Source: a bacterium (GTDB lineage: Bacteria > Planctomycetota > JACOTG01 > JAUIME01). From it: 5,342 bases of DNA. Every line of letters starts with the position of its first letter. Position 1 is the stretch's first letter. The stretch spans positions 1 through 5,342 of the forward strand of contig JAUIME010000410.1 of assembly GCA_030433195.1 (NCBI GenBank). Reading direction: 5' to 3'. The notes beneath the pieces are model-generated. The model made no database searches, had not been told where the DNA came from, and worked only from the letters and a program-made list of their open reading frames with translations. This document shows, in pieces, positions 5,260-5,342 of the stretch. The translations under genes and the position numbers were made by a program.

Positions 5260-5293
5260 CGACCCTGGTGACCATCGTCACCAGGGTCGTTTT
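5260..5293 (+). terminator. Rho-independent terminator after the PilZ gene
   Basis: CGACCCTGGTGAC (5260-5272) and GTCACCAGGGTCG (5277-5289) form a perfect 13-bp stem with the loop CATC, followed directly by TTTT. It lies 65 nt past the PilZ stop. The minus strand has no T-run right after the stem, so it works best in the plus direction. Confidence 0.9.
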
Positions 5294-5342
5294 CGTAGGT
5301 GTCGTTCGAGGCGAGGCTCGGGGTGAGCCATCGCGCATTCCG

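Overview
The window is GC-rich bacterial DNA with six protein genes and one tRNA gene. It suggests a GC-rich Gram-negative bacterium. The evidence is a probable lipoprotein of the phosphatase/sulfatase superfamily, a PilZ receptor for the second messenger c-di-GMP, a MOFRL-type glycerate kinase and a tRNA with an encoded CCA end. A myxobacterial or other deltaproteobacteria-like lineage would fit, but this is an impression of style and no marker here proves it.

Layout. Bases 1-878 (+) hold the 3' two thirds of a glycerate 2-kinase whose start lies upstream of the window. It converges on a minus-strand cluster (3606 down to 925) of three genes read in this order: a glycerophosphodiester phosphodiesterase-like protein, a 99-residue AbrB/SpoVT-type DNA-binding protein, and a sulfatase/phosphodiesterase-fold lipoprotein. 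The spacings are 40 bp and then a 10-bp overlap, so they probably form one operon. Bases 3607-3983 look non-coding. They hold a possible weak promoter for the cluster in an AT-rich island, and an unexplained stem-loop. A tRNA-Ala(CGC) gene lies at 3984-4059 (-) with a good sigma-70-like promoter, whose -10 element sits inside a 16-bp perfect palindrome. Divergent from it, on the plus strand, are a stand-alone 116-residue J-domain protein (4134-4484) and, after 302 bp of mostly featureless sequence, a 135-residue PilZ protein (4787-5194). A strong intrinsic terminator closes the PilZ unit (5260-5293).

How the genes fit together. The minus-strand cluster pairs two proteins with phosphodiester-related folds around a small DNA-binding protein. 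Two things stand out. The GDPD-like protein keeps the fold motifs but lacks both catalytic histidines and one metal ligand, so it is probably not an ordinary GDPD enzyme. The lipoprotein carries Thr where classical sulfatases carry the Cys or Ser that becomes formylglycine, so 'sulfatase' probably misnames its chemistry. The J-domain and PilZ genes point to chaperone work and c-di-GMP signalling. Nothing in the window links them functionally to the cluster. No mobile element, CRISPR array or recognisable defence system was seen.
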